Source of the DNA: Zygnema cylindricum
Lineage: Eukaryota; Streptophyta; Zygnematophyceae; Zygnematales; Zygnemataceae
Length of the DNA: 64,000 bases
Assembly (NCBI GenBank): GCA_037447655.1
Contig: JBBHKE010001973.1
Coordinates: 277,326 to 341,325 of the forward strand
Direction: 5' to 3'
The position numbers and the translations under genes are program-made. The notes beneath the pieces are model-generated. The model was not told where the DNA came from, did not search any database, and was given only the letters and a program-made list of their open reading frames with translations. Positions 46,273 through 58,544 of the stretch are shown piece after piece (positions within the stretch are counted from its first letter, which is position 1; each line of letters opens with the position of its first letter).

Positions 46273-48629
46273 GCTAAGCTGCGATGTGTTAATATCCCTG
46301 TTGTCTTTTCAGCTGCTAAGGTAATAAATTGTAGTCTTTGGAATAATGCAGGCATAGGCACTGTATTATATATGAGCTTTATGTCAACTGTTGAAATGTT
46401 AGAAGATGGCAATAATCATTCTTCAAGGTATTTCCTACTTCTACCGAGGTTCCTGTCAATAATAACGGCAAAGCAGGCAGTTAGCATCTTAGGCAAAAAA
46501 GTGATTATTACTATCAACCTGCTCAGCCATATGACAAAACTACTCTTTCACTTTTTCTGGCCCTTGTGGATATTTGGTATCAAAGTACAGTTGAAGTGCA
46601 TACGATTTACTACTTTTGTTTTCGAGAAGCACCTCATAATGAAAAAATCCTTAAAGCCAGAGAAGACACTGTTTTTTCTCTTCAATGACTTTCCACACTT
46701 CGTTTCACTCCTGCTTAATTCATTATTGAAATGATTTTTCCTTGGCCTCCCTCATTCAGCCTCACTAGTTTTCTTGTTTGCTTGTGTGCCTATGTGGGCC
46801 CCATGGTGTCCATTTGCTAGTTCCCATGGTGGAAAGTTTGATTTGGCTCATGTTCGCGACATTATTGCCACTATTGCTTGCAAGTGTGGTTTTCTCTTTG
46901 TCGTGAGGTTTCACATATTATTCCTTTGCTGCGCATTGATGTTGGTTTGCTCGATGGTGCGTTGGAGAATTTTTTTGCAGGATGTTGTGGTGCATGTGGC
47001 TCGGCATGTTAGGAGTATCTGCGCATGACGCCGCTTTGTGCAAGGAGCGTGATTATGCTCATTGTGTTTCTGTATGCGACATATATTCCAATAGCGGTCG
47101 TGATTTCTAGTTTGTTTGTGTGTTGCTTTAGATCACATCCTTCGCGCGTGGTCGGCAATCTTTCGATAGCAAGGGGCCTTAGGAGCCGTTCCCCTCCAAT
47201 CCTCACATCTTTTTATAAACAACATTAATATGTGGCATTAGTGTGTGCAAGCTTCCATTTTTCCTTGGCCTGCTGTTGTGGGGATGGAATTCCGGCGTGT
47301 TGCGGATTTTCCTCAGCATGTTCCATTGACGGATTTACGAGGGTGATGCCAGGAGTTTTGACTTCTGTTAGAAGTTGTTTATGTACTTCTTTCAGGGCCT
47401 TTGTATATTTTACCAATAGGTGGGATTAAAGGAAACCTAGTCATGGAACTTATATGAAAGAGAGATTGTCGGGCTCCTGGGTGTTGGACAAAAAAGCCCA
47501 TACCATCTTGGTCAATTTCACCGGCTAGCAACTGTACTACAATTTCTGGTAATTTGTTAATGAGTTTAGACAGTTACAAATGACATAAATATTTGACGCG
47601 CATTGAATTTCCAGATTTGCAAAAATTGCTGCAATAAGTTTTGAGCCATTAAGCTACAGGTGGAGTGGTGCTATGTTTGTCACTTACAGCACAAATCGGG
47701 CAACAAAAATAAAAAGGCTCTCTAGTGTTTTTTTGACATTATTAATTGGAATCAACATGGTTCACATCTTCATTCAACACAAATCCGTGGGAGATATATC
47801 AAAAAGTTCAAAAGCACTATAATTCAGAAAGCTGACAACCAGCCAGCTTAGTTATATCTGCAATAGTTTGTTCCACAGTATTCTGCAAAATGGTTCTGCT
47901 TTTTCATCACATAATAAGAAGCCATATAAGGCCACCAAAAATATCATTAAATTAAATTATCCTCTGTCTGTTTCCTTGATAAAAGTACACTGGACATTAA
48001 TTAAGTAACTGTTGCAACCCTTCCCTTTCAAATCTTTGTCGTTCATGGCATCATCAGCTGCCCTGACCTGTGCTATATACATCTACAGCTAAGCAAGATT
48101 GCTAATGAGCTCAAGAAATGACATAAAAAGAAATTGACGTTTCATAAATGCACAAAAAAAGCATATTTACTGCAACAATGAACCTATTTAAAGTCAATGA
48201 TGCTGTTTCCTACGATCGACAACTCAAAAATACAAAAAACCTATTATCCTCCACAAGCAGTTAAGATTATCTTCGAGAGAAAAATGCTTGTTAGAGTAAA
48301 AACCTCAACTTTTTTTGCTTGGCAGAAGAAAAGGAAAAGGAAAACGAAAAACAGCGCCCCTCTCAAATGGTAACCTCACCATAGAGAAAACAGGAGGGCC
48401 AAAAACAGCCAATCTTATTTTGGACCTGTGTGTTGCACAGTTGGTCGATAGTTAAACTCTTTATGTCAGTTAAATCAACAAGCTGAAAAAAGAGTGACTT
48501 GCCTGTAGACAGCTTCTATACCCATCCTTCTCGTCTACCATGAATTCACGGATTATCATTGTAACAGATTTGAGAACCCTTTTGAAAACCTTTTCCTGCT
48601 CATTTCCACCGCCAAACTCGAGCCGGATT
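46273..48629. other. Intergenic region between RBM48 and the histidine-kinase exons
   Basis: The genes converge here. No coding sequence is recognised. A more GC-rich block (46780-47530) has a 63-codon minus frame at 47225-47416 without any domain. It could be an old insertion, but I cannot classify it. Confidence 0.4.
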
Positions 48630-50276
48630 CTACATCCGTCCCCTCTGTAACCAGTTTCGAAGAGAGGGATTTTCCTGTTTTCCAACTGAAGTCGCTGACT
48701 GAAGCCGCAAAGCATTTTCTTGTTCTCTCTGCGTGAACACGTTCAAAAGTGCCGCAACAAGTGTTTCTTCCTCCAAAGGCTTTGTAACATACTCGTCCAT
48801 TCCAGCTTGCTCTGACTCGAGCCGAGAACCTTTAACCACATAAGCGGTAAGAGCCAGTATTGGGACCCTCTTTGATTCCCCGTTTTTTTCATTGTACTCT
48901 TTCTCCATTTGTCGAATTATTCTTGTAGCCTCAAATCTGAAGAGCAGCAACCCACATAAGAAAACAAAATAGAATGAGGACCAGAAATCGGAAATCTGAA
49001 TCATAACAAAAACATATATGCTAGACCAATCCACCCAAACTACATTTACTTTTTGTCTTACCGTTCGTTTTTCAGTCTTTCATGAGAACAGTCTGAAGCA
49101 TACTTGAGCAGAGAAGATTTTTAAGAGTTAAAAACAGAATATAATGAAACAGCAAGCCCACGTGCATCCATTTGCATAAAACCCAAATCATTCATTAAAA
49201 AAAACTAAAATTCCACTAAGCTATTCAAGATATTTTCAAACTACTTGTTTATCAGGCTTGCCACTGGCTTTTCAGGCTTCATAAACACGAACAGTCGAAA
49301 ATTGGTAAACCCACACGGCTTGCTTACTCCTTGGACAAATCAAAGCAATCTGACGCTTTTGGAATTTGTTTTCAGGAAAACCTCCCCGAGAAAAAGAAAC
49401 AGGGAACAGACATAGTGGAATATCTGAAACTCACCCATCCATGACCGGCATCTGAAGATCCATAAGGACACAATCAAATAAATGAGGTGGCCTCATTTTC
49501 CGTACAGCCTCCATCCCCCCATTCACACACACCACTGCAGCTGCCCCATACTTCAGCATTGTCGCGGAAGCGACTTTTCTGTTTACAGGATTATCGTCCA
49601 CAACCTGCATCATAAAAAAAATATAAATAAAATATATATATATTAAAAAGGAAAATACGTGTTGAGGAACCTCACGTAAAGTACAGCAGTTCACCATTAC
49701 GTTTAAGAATAAGAGGCAAAACATTCTATCCTACAACATTAACTAAAAACTAACCAAAAACTTAAAAATCATCATATTGGTCATTTGTCTAATATACACT
49801 TAAGAACCATGGGCTTCTATACATTCAATCAATAACGCTCACAGAAGAGCTGAACGTCACTGGCCGTTTAACAACAAGACTTGAGGGTACCTTAACTCTT
49901 TTCCCCACTAATCCCTTCACTAACTTCCTGAGACTTCACACTTGCATATTGCTAACACTTACAAGACTCCTATTATCGGTCACTAAGCAAAGAGAACAGT
50001 CAAGATATTTGTTATCAGCAGTAAGCAAAGGTGATAACGGACCAATATTCGTTTCTCCTTGAGAATTTCAGCGAGCATCTCTAGTTCCCTTGAAACAGGT
50101 GGCGCCTGACCGGCTAATGCTGCCTTTTTAGCAGAATCTTCCAAAACTTGCTGCATACACGATGTTAACGTAATTGTTCGCACAGGTTTTAACAAAGTTC
50201 CCGAAAACCCGAAATTTTTCGCCTCTATATCTTGCTGCTCGTCTAAACTGCACACCAGCAACAGGAAAGACGTATG
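48630..50276 (-). pseudogene. C-terminal receiver exons of a cytokinin-receptor-type histidine kinase (3 exons, 236 aa; 5' part absent)
   Basis: Exons (minus): 50276-50043, 49604-49435, 48936-48630; the joins keep frame. Exon one ends a degenerate receiver-like domain (FGFSGTLLKPVRTITLTSCM). The other two form a complete receiver: [13 protein letters not shown], phosphoacceptor Asp127 in [15 protein letters not shown], Thr165 in PILALTAYV and Lys187 in DEYVTKPL. This pair is the C-terminal half of CHASE-domain hybrid kinases (cytokinin receptors), which pass phosphate from a kinase His to this Asp. No H-box, ATP-binding or CHASE sequence occurs anywhere to the right in the window. The intact receiver could reflect a recent truncation, a distant 5' part beyond a very long intron, or a stand-alone receiver gene. 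Confidence 0.75.
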
Positions 50277-51225
50277 CTGGAGGTTAAGAAGAAAAGTATC
50301 ACGAGCCCAACTCACAGTTCAGAGAAGGGAGGATCGTTTAAGCTCCCATAAATGGTTCAGCATTCTAACATAAAGTAGGCAAAAACTACATACATCCTAA
50401 AATACGTCAAATACATTGTCCTCGCCTCCCTCCCTCCCCTCCCTCCCTCCCTCCCTCGATTGCTCCCCCTCTCGCTCCCCCTCCCCCTAAATTTTCAGGT
50501 AAAAAGCTGAAGGGTGCGAAGGGAGGGGAAGAGAGAGAGGGGGTTATCCATTTTTACCCTTTTTGTTACCTTTCTAAGGTCCCAAATCTTTTCAAAACCG
50601 CCATAATTTTTTTGCTCGCTGCCCGATAAGGCGTCAAATCTCCTCCCCGTTGATCAAAATTATTTCCGGGCAGCTAAAAAAAAAGGGGGGGAGGGGAAGG
50701 AAGGTGGCAGGGCCGAGGGTAAGAGAAAAATTAAGTTAGATATTGACCAAAAACAAAAGAAAAAAAAAAAACAACTCGGAAAGAATGATAGCTTGAGAAA
50801 AACTTACAAAATTAAACTTTTGAAAAAAAAACTCACATAGATCGAGCTTCGGAAATTGACGCCATTTTTGGAACTCCCATTTTTTGAGCAACATAGTTGC
50901 AAGTGACCACTAGAAATTTCTGAATAAATAAATAAATAAAAGAATCACGCACACGCATAAATGATAACAAAATAACAAAAATAGTCATAGTCATAAATAT
51001 ATATACAAACAATATTTAAATATACACGTTACATATGTGCACAATAGGAGAGGAGAAACAAAGAGAAGATAAACATCGCTGAAAAAATCCATAGAGAAAC
51101 AAAAATGAGATTACTTTTGGAATAGAGAAAAAAGTTAAAACAAAAGCGTTAAAATTTTACGAGTAATTGAAAATGATAAAAAATCAAATACCAGAGTAAT
51201 AAATTATGATAAAAATGTAGAATAC
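50277..51225. other. Non-coding stretch upstream of the receiver exons
   Basis: It contains CCCT-rich (50425-50490) and purine-rich tracts (50515-50545, 50675-50730) and AT-rich sequence. No kinase exon is visible on either strand. Confidence 0.55.
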
Positions 51226-51330
51226 CTGAGTGACTCCCACAGGACGACCCTTTATTTCGGGTCTTCGATTTTCTTCAACTTGTGCGTAAAAACAGTCGAG
51301 GTCCTTTTTTATTAAATCGATAAAACCGTG
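51226..51330 (-). pseudogene. Orphan exon of a Y-family DNA polymerase (Pol iota/eta-like)
   Basis: On the minus strand the frame reads DLDCFYAQVEENRRPEIKG then RPVGVTQ and ends at CAG followed by GTATTC, a plausible donor. DxDCFYAQVE is the first metal-binding motif of translesion polymerases; the wording is closest to Pol iota (DLDCFYAQVE…KPLGVQQ, with an exon junction expected near this Gln). No other polymerase exon (YEARK, S-DE motifs) follows in the next kilobases, where the receiver exons lie instead. It is therefore probably a stranded gene fragment. The residues just before DLDCF (IDLIKK) do not fit the family, so the exon's 5' edge is uncertain. Confidence 0.65.
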
Positions 51331-51589
51331 ATAAGTGTAAAAATGAATATAGAAAAAGAAAAAACAAAAAATCGTAAGAATATCCATGCAAAAAGACATC
51401 CGACATTCCACATCGAACAAAAAGAAGTTTGGCTTCTTGGTGAAGAATAAGGGCAATAATGACGAAGCATTGACAAAGGAGTTAGATTTTACACATAAAT
51501 ATTTATTAGTTAATAATTGCACATTAATGTTTAATTTGGCTCCATGTAGAATTCAGGGTAAAGATGATTGAAAATTGGGCATAAAAAAT

Positions 51590-52440
51590 AGACATTGGAC
51601 ATTGGATATTGGACTTGGTAGATGTCAATGGGCATTGAAAGTTGAAAAGTGGATATAAAATTGGATGTAGGACAATGAACATTGAAAATTTTCATTGAAT
51701 ATTGAAAATTGGACAAAAACCTTGGACAGGAAATTAAACATTGAGCATTGGACATTAAATATTGAACCTTGGACAATAAACATTGACATTGGAAGTTGAA
51801 AACTGGATAGAAAAATTGGATGTAGGATAAGGAACATTGGAAATTGTACATTGATTATTACACATTAGCAGTAGAAACTAAAAATTGGATATAAAATCGC
51901 AAATTGGGCATTGGACAATGAACACTGCACAGTAAACCGTGAAAATTGGAAAGAAAACATTGCACACTGGACATCGAATATTGGACAATGAAAAAAGGAG
52001 GTTGGACATTGGACGTTGGGAATTGGATATAAAATTGGATATAGGAGATTGAACATTGGACATTGGAAATTGAATATTGCATAGTAAAAAATGAGAATTG
52101 GAAATTTAACATTGGAAATTGGACATTGGACATTGGACATTGAACATTAGACATTGGAAATTGGACATTGGACATTGGACATTGGAAATTGGACGTTGGA
52201 CATTGGACATTTAATGTTGAATATTTGACATTGGACATTGGCATTGGGTGTTCAAAATTGGATAATGGAAATTGATCACTGAATTGGACAGTGACATCGA
52301 AGAAAAAACATTGAACATTGTAAAAAACATAGTGGACATAGACACTGGAATTGCAACCGAGTCCTTGGAAATTGGACATTGGATATTGGAAATTAAGCGT
52401 AGACATTAAACATGGATAGTGGATCTTGGCCATAAATATA
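51590..52440. repeat. Degenerate 7-bp satellite (ACATTGG)n
   Basis: About 850 bases of ACATTGG, AAATTGG and close variants; the purest part is about 52100-52230. Because 7 is not a multiple of 3, minus-strand frames read as a Ser-Asn-Val-Gln-Cys-Pro-Met heptapeptide repeat. The open frames here are therefore repeat translations, not genes. Confidence 0.93.
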
Positions 52441-53113
52441 TAATTTTATCTATAATTAATGGACAAAGAATTTAATGATGACAACAATGACAATTGAATA
52501 CGAAAAAAAAGTAGCGTTGACCACAATTGACCTTAGGACTCCCAAAGAAGGTTTGAATTTTTGAGGATTTCTTAGAATGTATGAAAAATTGCAATTATGA
52601 TTTTGGAACTAAAACCATTCCTTTAATTCTCTCAAACAAAAACGAAAATAACTGGATATGTTTTCATCGAATTATCTTTCTTCATCGTTTTCAAAAAGCA
52701 AAAACCTGCTATCTATTTTTTATTTTCTAAGTAGAGAATCCTCTCATATTCTCCCTTTTATTTGTCATCTTCATTTTTTTCAATATGGTTTTCTCACTCA
52801 CTAGATGAGCCACAACTTGTCGCTTCTGGCGCTCAAATTCTAACCCTAAGTCATGCTCCATGTGCTCCATCCGTTACAGTTCAAACAAACGACAAACTCT
52901 GCGTTTTTGCTGTTCACAGTTTCACATCTTAAGCGAAAAAAATACGACTCTAAAGGTTTTTTGTACAAAAAGTGCGAGCTGTTCGTACGCTATACAAAAT
53001 GCGCGTGTTATTGGTACGCTTACATAAAGTACGATTCTCGTGCCACGGATTAGGGTTCCCACACGAGAAAAAATGTTACAACAATGAAGTAATGAACGAA
53101 TTTTACTGGGGTG
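52441..53113. other. AT-rich intergenic DNA
   Basis: No gene or element end recognised. Confidence 0.5.
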
Positions 53114-53115
53114 TA

Positions 53116-53331
53116 CACAGTGTATCGTTATTAGTGTAAATAATTTTTTCGCCATTAAAACATTTTTTTCTCCGTGCACTTTTGTCCGATTTTCAATTTG
53201 AGACTGTCAATCGGAAGCTGAGAATATTACCTTTCAATCGAAACCGTCAGATCTAAAAACCGACATGCGTGTACGGAGAAAAAATGTTTATAGAGAAGAA
53301 AAAAGCATTACAGTAATAACGATTCACTGTG
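53116..53331. mobile_element. TA-target MITE, 216 bp
   Basis: Inverted ends CACAGTGTATCGTTATTAG and AATAACGATTCACTGTG, flanked by TA (53114-53115, 53332-53333). It has the same length and interior as 55715-55930. Confidence 0.88.
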
Positions 53332-53372
53332 TACATAACGGTTTTGTACCTTAAATGCAACGTGGAGAATTT

Positions 53373-54151
53373 GGGTATGTCCCCCATGTACTTGTAACCT
53401 AGCGAACTTACTTTGTATTTTAGCGCGGATCCGCCGGACCCGGTTTTCAAGTGTCCCTATATGTGGAAGGACGAAATCGTAACTAACGCTTGTGACGATT
53501 GTATAAGTCGACAATACCTGTGACGGTTGTCAGCGTCTACAATCTGTGGTCGCACGTTATTTTTTGGAACTGCTTGTGACGTCGCATGATTTACCGTGAC
53601 ATTGTAGACGTAACGCCTTCCAGCCTGTGCCGTTTCACGGTTGAAGACGAGGCGCTTTGTCTTTGCGTCTCCTATCCGGTTGACGTGAAATGGCATCGAA
53701 ATTTGAAGACCCCTGCAAAAACGAAATCCGTACTGGACGAAAACGGACAAAACCAAACAAATTGTGTACTTTTATTCGTCGTATTCGAACGCAAACGGAC
53801 AAAACATAGTGAATTCCTTACTTTTCTTTGTCCTTGGAAATCGTATGAAAATTTTCAAAAAATTACGGCACCTGCGAATACATGTTCTTATTTGTTTATC
53901 GAAAAATACCTAGTTTTAAAACACATCACGCATGTGTTTTAAACAGAAGGTTGAAGATGACGTTTTTTGTCGTGGAAGTGGGTGGAAAAACCCAAGACGA
54001 CAAATTTTCATACATCTTAAATTCGAGGATGACGCAAATTGTACTCTACAAATTTGCGATTCCTTCGTACGATTGCAACTTAGGCAGTACGGCGCTAAGT
54101 TTTACAGGAAAACGACAGAAAAAAAACCCTTACGCACATGGGGACATACCC
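53373..54151. mobile_element. PIF/Harbinger-type non-autonomous element, copy 2 (779 bp)
   Basis: The ends GGGTATGTCCCCCATGT and ACATGGGGACATACCC are inverted repeats; the flanks are TTT and TTA. It aligns throughout with 7223-8000. The shared open frames (for example CRFTVEDEALCLCVSYPVDV) are conserved only because the copies are similar; no transposase motif is present. Confidence 0.82.
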
Positions 54152-54370
54152 TTACTGTAGTGAATTACAAATGCCTCCAAAAACTGTACGGCTGGAGTAA
54201 CGGGATTGCCAAAAAAAAAAAAAGGTTCCACGCTCTCTCGCCTTTGATACTTGTACAGCAAGAACGGGAAAAGGTTCACGAATCACGGCAAAATTCAGTA
54301 TGCAATAAAATCTACGATTGTAGATTCCAATACTATAGTCTGCATCCAGTATACTGTGCATCGTTATTAG

Positions 54371-54905
54371 GGCACTTTCCATGTTCTAAAGTTACAATTA
54401 TTTTCTGTCGTTTTCCTTCATAACTTCAAAAACAACGTGAAAATCCGCAGCCGTACCAAAAAATTGAAATTACTACAAGTTGCGTTACCTTTATATATAC
54501 AGCGGTTTGTCTTCTAGCGTGTTTCGACCCACTTTCGCGTCTTTCTATCTCATCTTCAAACTTTATATAAAATCACCTCGCTAGATGATTTTAAATAAAG
54601 TTAAATGAGGTAAGCAAATAGGCAGATATTGCCGCACATGTCAGAAGTTTTTGACAATTTTTGTGTACGGAATACCAAAAAAAACCCCCACTTCATGTTT
54701 CCAGCCTGTGCGTGACTTTTTCCATGTGCTTTTTTCCGTAAAGGGGCCTTGGAGGGGGTCTCGACCAACGGACGCCATTTTGCAAAAGTAAAGTCCGTGA
54801 AGCGCCTCTCTCTCTCTCCCTCTCCCACTACAGCGTCCATGACACAATTCTTGCAATGAAAAAAGTCAAAAATGGTATCAAATGAAATATTTCTAAAAAC
54901 AATTT
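54371..54905. repeat. Dispersed repeat, copy 2
   Basis: Match to 39381-40030; see that entry. A weak ATCGTTATTAG terminal motif sits just left of it (54358-54370), so it may once have been part of a TA-target element. Confidence 0.83.
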
Positions 54906-55267
54906 CTTCTGACTATCTTTGAGCGTATTTTGACGGAAAGTAGTGTGAGAAAAGACTAAAAAACAAAATCAAGAAACCATGGCGGAAAATTTTAGAATTT
55001 GTGACGTCGACACTGTCATAATTTGAGCGTGAAGTCAAAATGTCACAAACCCTAAACATCTACAATGTCACAACAAGTAAAACGTCTAAAATAATCGTTA
55101 TTTTGTAAACGTCATCAATTGTCGCGAGTTTTGTAGTCGTGTACAACCGCCACAATCTAAAGTAACGATTTCATTTCTTTATATAGGATTGCTCTAAAAG
55201 TAGATCGGAGAATCATCGCTTAAAACAAAGTTACAAGACTAAAGTTTCGGTTACATGGGAAAGTGCA
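54906..55267. other. Intergenic DNA
   Basis: AT-rich, with several TGTCACA/TGACGT words around 55000-55120. No gene recognised. Confidence 0.45.
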
Positions 55268-55473
55268 CTTAGTGTTAATGTTTTTTTTGCCAGTTAAAAC
55301 AACTTTTCTCTATACACAATTGTCTGATTTTCATTTTGAGTCTGCCAATCGCAAGTTGGGAATCTTGCTTCTCAATCGCAACCATCAAATCTACAATCCG
55401 ACATGTGTGTATGGAAATAGTATGGTTTAAGTGGCTTAAAAAAACATTAACACTAATAGCGATGCATGGTGGT
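55268..55473. mobile_element. Degenerate TA-target MITE
   Basis: It keeps the inner terminal block TTAGTGTTAATG at left and CATTAACACTAATAGCGATG at right, and the 216-bp MITE interior. Its outermost left bases are lost. Confidence 0.75.
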
Positions 55474-55714
55474 AGCAAATTGTACTAGAGATGACCAAAT
55501 GTTTTCATAAGACCAATAGAAATTATACTCGACCCTGTGGAAAAATTTACAGTAGTATTTTTAACAATCTTCTCACGTGTTCAAAAAACGCGAATAAAAG
55601 TTATGAAAAGTTTGTTTACAAAATATGTAGGAAAATTGGTTTTTCTGTGATTTTGATGTCTCATTTTGTCTAAATTGAGTAATTTTTTCCTCCTTTCCTA
55701 TAAGGAGTTCTCTA

Positions 55715-55930
55715 CACCGTGAATCGTTATTAGTGCTGATATTTTTTTCGTCTCTTTAAACATCTTTTCTCCGTACACACCTGTAGCTTTTTAGATCTGA
55801 CGGTTGCGATTGAAAGGTAAGATTCTTTGATTCTGGTTGACAATGTTAAATTGAAAATTGGACGATATATACAGAGGAAATATTTTTTAAGTGGCGAAAA
55901 AATTATTAACACTAATACCGATACAAGGTG
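55715..55930. mobile_element. TA-target MITE, 216 bp
   Basis: CACCGTGAATCGTTATTAG at left, CTAATACCGATACAAGGTG at right, TA on both sides (55713-55714, 55931-55932). Confidence 0.9.
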
Positions 55931-56041
55931 TAGTACATTTTCGTGTCGGATGGGAAAACAATACTAAGCGAATATAGTCATTTTTTGTTTACAGTTGTGG
56001 AAACCATACTATAGCCGTGATAAATTCTAAATTGTCGCTAA

Positions 56042-57095
56042 GGGTACGCCCCATCTAGTTGTAACTTAGGGAACTTACTTCCCATTCTATTATAAAATTG
56101 ACGTTCACTGTTTTCAAGTGTGCCCATGATTAACAACAAAATTGTTACTACAAGGGTGTGATGATTGTATACGTCGAAAATGCCCGTGATAGTTGTAAAC
56201 ATCTAGAATTCGTGTTGATGCACCTTCTTTTCTGAAACTTTTTGAATGTCAATAGACACAACAATTTTTTTGAAATGTTTTGGTACATAACATGTCCTCG
56301 CGTGACATCGTAGACGTCCCTCCAGTCATTGCTGAAAAAGATGCTTTTCCGTTTGCCTCTCTTGCCCGGAAGCCATGAAAGAATTCTTGAGGGCCTTGCG
56401 AAATAGAAAACATTTTTTTTGGGCAAGTTTGTTAATTTTTTCCCATTATGACTTGGTTCGCGCGGGTGCGGCCGCCCTCACCATTGTGCCTTCCTCCGTT
56501 GGTACTACAAAGTAGTGAAGTTCAAAGTGAAGGAGAGGTAAGGTTATCAAGGTGAGAGAAGCGCGAGCTTCAGTGGCGCCTTCACGGATTTTTCGTTTTT
56601 TCGTGAAATGGCATTGAATAAGGGTTTCAACAATGGGAACGATATGATTATATCGAGAGATACACACTAGTTGTGAAACGTGACTCATTAAGGGTCTCCC
56701 TCTCAATCTAGATTCCTAAAATATTCTTTGCCTTACCTAAAATTCGTACATGATGGAAGGGGACAAAAAGAAACAAATGTATACTTTTTCTCGTAGTCAA
56801 AAACTTTTGAAAACTTTTGACACGTGCTAATATGTTTTTCTTTTTGTGAAATTGGTGTTACTTTATTAAAAACACATCGTTGATGTGTTTTAAGGTAAGT
56901 TTGAAAATGACGTCATATTGTGTGAAAAAAATAGAAGACGACAACTCGTCTTACATTCTAAGCTAATAGATGACGTTAACTGTACTTTACATTTTTTGCA
57001 ATTTTTTCCTACGGTTATAACTTTAGCAATGCCACGCTAAATTTTTGAAAAAAACACCTGAAAAAACCTTTGCTTAGCCACATGGGACCGCACCC
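56042..57095. mobile_element. PIF/Harbinger-type non-autonomous element, diverged copy 3 (1054 bp)
   Basis: The ends are GGGTACGCCCCAT and the inverted ATGGGACCGCACCC; TAA flanks both sides (56039-56041, 57096-57098). It follows the plan of copies 1 and 2 but is about 275 bp longer, with extra sequence around 56450-56720. Confidence 0.78.
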
Positions 57096-57172
57096 TAAGC
57101 TCTCGAGTTCTTGACATATCAATGCGGTACTCCTTTCTACAATGTTGTGTACCATTTCCCTACTGTAAAATA

Positions 57173-57321
57173 CACCGTGAGTCGCTATTAGTATTATGAA
57201 ACAATTGGTGTAAAAAACAAGTAGGGTTAATAATTATAACTTGGGTTCAAGGCATTACCCAAAAAAATAATTAACTCTAATTCAAGCATAACTCTAATTT
57301 GGGTGCATTTTTCTCGTAGTG
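57173..57321. mobile_element. MITE left end and CACTA-like terminus
   Basis: CACCGTGAGTCGCTATTAG with a preceding TA marks a TA-target MITE left end at 57173, but no matching right end was found. Read on the minus strand from 57321, the sequence CACTACGAGAAAAATGCACC resembles the CACTACAAGAAAA terminus of CACTA elements. No partner end is visible. Confidence 0.4.
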
Positions 57322-57444
57322 CAGCTGGTATACCCTTTGTTCACATAGTCTACATTTGAACATGTGATAATAGGTTTTCGAGATTTCTCATCGTCTTTAT
57401 CGCTAAGAATCAAATATTTTTGTGTCGACGTACTCAATTTCAAG

Positions 57445-58507
57445 TGTGGAAGCCTTTAGTTGAGGCACTCTTTGCAACTCTAAGACCTCCATAGGTCCTC
57501 AGTATGGAAAGATTGCAAGAACTCTCTATGATAACCCTAACCCCTTCGTGTTTCAAGAAGATTAAATGCCACCCTCGAAGACAAAAACTCTGACCACCTT
57601 CACCGTTGTGAAGGCAAGACTCCCTTCAGAAGATAGCAAAAAGAATCTCTGAATTTGCTCCCTTGAGCAGTAAGTTATAGAGTGTCAAAGTAGACATTTT
57701 GTACAGAAGATCTCTGGGAGAGAGGGTCCTTATTTACCAAATTTTTCTAAGTCCTATCTCTCTCTAAAACTCTACTACTGACGTACGACACTAATCATAT
57801 TACTATACTGTACAGAAAGGTATAGCTGCCGGTGTACTTTATGTACTAACATTGTACGACATGACCAAAATGTCGACACGTGTCTTATCTAGATTCATTT
57901 TCGTAATCCTTGGAGATGCCGAAATCGAATGTCGTGGTGCCACGTGTCATCCGATATGGCGGGGACCATAAACCGCCGAAATCTTCTTCCGCGATCTCGA
58001 CATTCTTTCCGGCCGTCCGATTGAATGCCGATTTCAATCATAGCCGTCATAAATATTTGCGATGTATTTGTTTCGCTATCGAAACAAATGCGCGGTACTT
58101 ATTTCTTATAAGTACTCGTTATTCATACTTTTCATAATTGACTCTATATATTGTGAAATGAATTAGCCTATATGTTAACGTTTATATATTTACTAAACCC
58201 TATATAGTCTACCACTAATCGTAGACTAAATGGATGAGGCTAATGGCTACCAGCGACATTACCTATCCGTAGGTACTAGGATCAAATCTTGTAACGAACA
58301 GTTTCCTTTTAGTAAACTAACTACTTTACTACCCCGTAAATCTCAGGATAGCATAGGCAACCATAGCACTACCTTCCTCTCGAACTTCTCAATGACTTCA
58401 AGAAGTGTGGGAGTTGGAGAGAGAAGTTAGAGACAGATTGCCTCAACTTGTTTTTCTGCACTTTATTTTAGACCTAGAAAATACTAAAAGAACCATCAAT
58501 TTCTACA
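57445..58507 (-). repeat. LTR of copia element B (minus orientation, 1063 bp)
   Basis: On the minus strand the block runs from TGTAGAA (58507) to TTCCACA (57445), a short imperfect inverted pair typical of LTR ends. It is preceded by the purine-rich GAAAATAAAGGGAG, which fits a polypurine tract. It matches the LTR fragment at 1-478. It lies downstream of the RNase H end at about 58545, so it is the 3' LTR. Confidence 0.82.
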
Positions 58508-58544
58508 CTCCCTTTATTTTCTAGTCACTCTTTAATTTCATACC

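Noticed and set aside
47225-47416. 63-residue minus frame between RBM48 and the receiver exons
   Set aside because: Somewhat protein-like composition (Lys/Glu-rich) but no domain, partner exon or promoter could be identified.
48470-48715. Extension of the receiver protein in a second frame
   Set aside because: It overlaps the receiver C-terminus in another frame and has no family resemblance.
51531-52433. Frames with SNVQCPM repeats, up to 191 residues
   Set aside because: A 7-bp repeat gives a heptapeptide in every frame; this is satellite DNA.
53586-54423. Overlapping frames shared with 7434-8066 that look conserved
   Set aside because: The conservation is that of two copies of a non-autonomous Harbinger-type element; the frames are short, differ in their breaks and hold no transposase motif.
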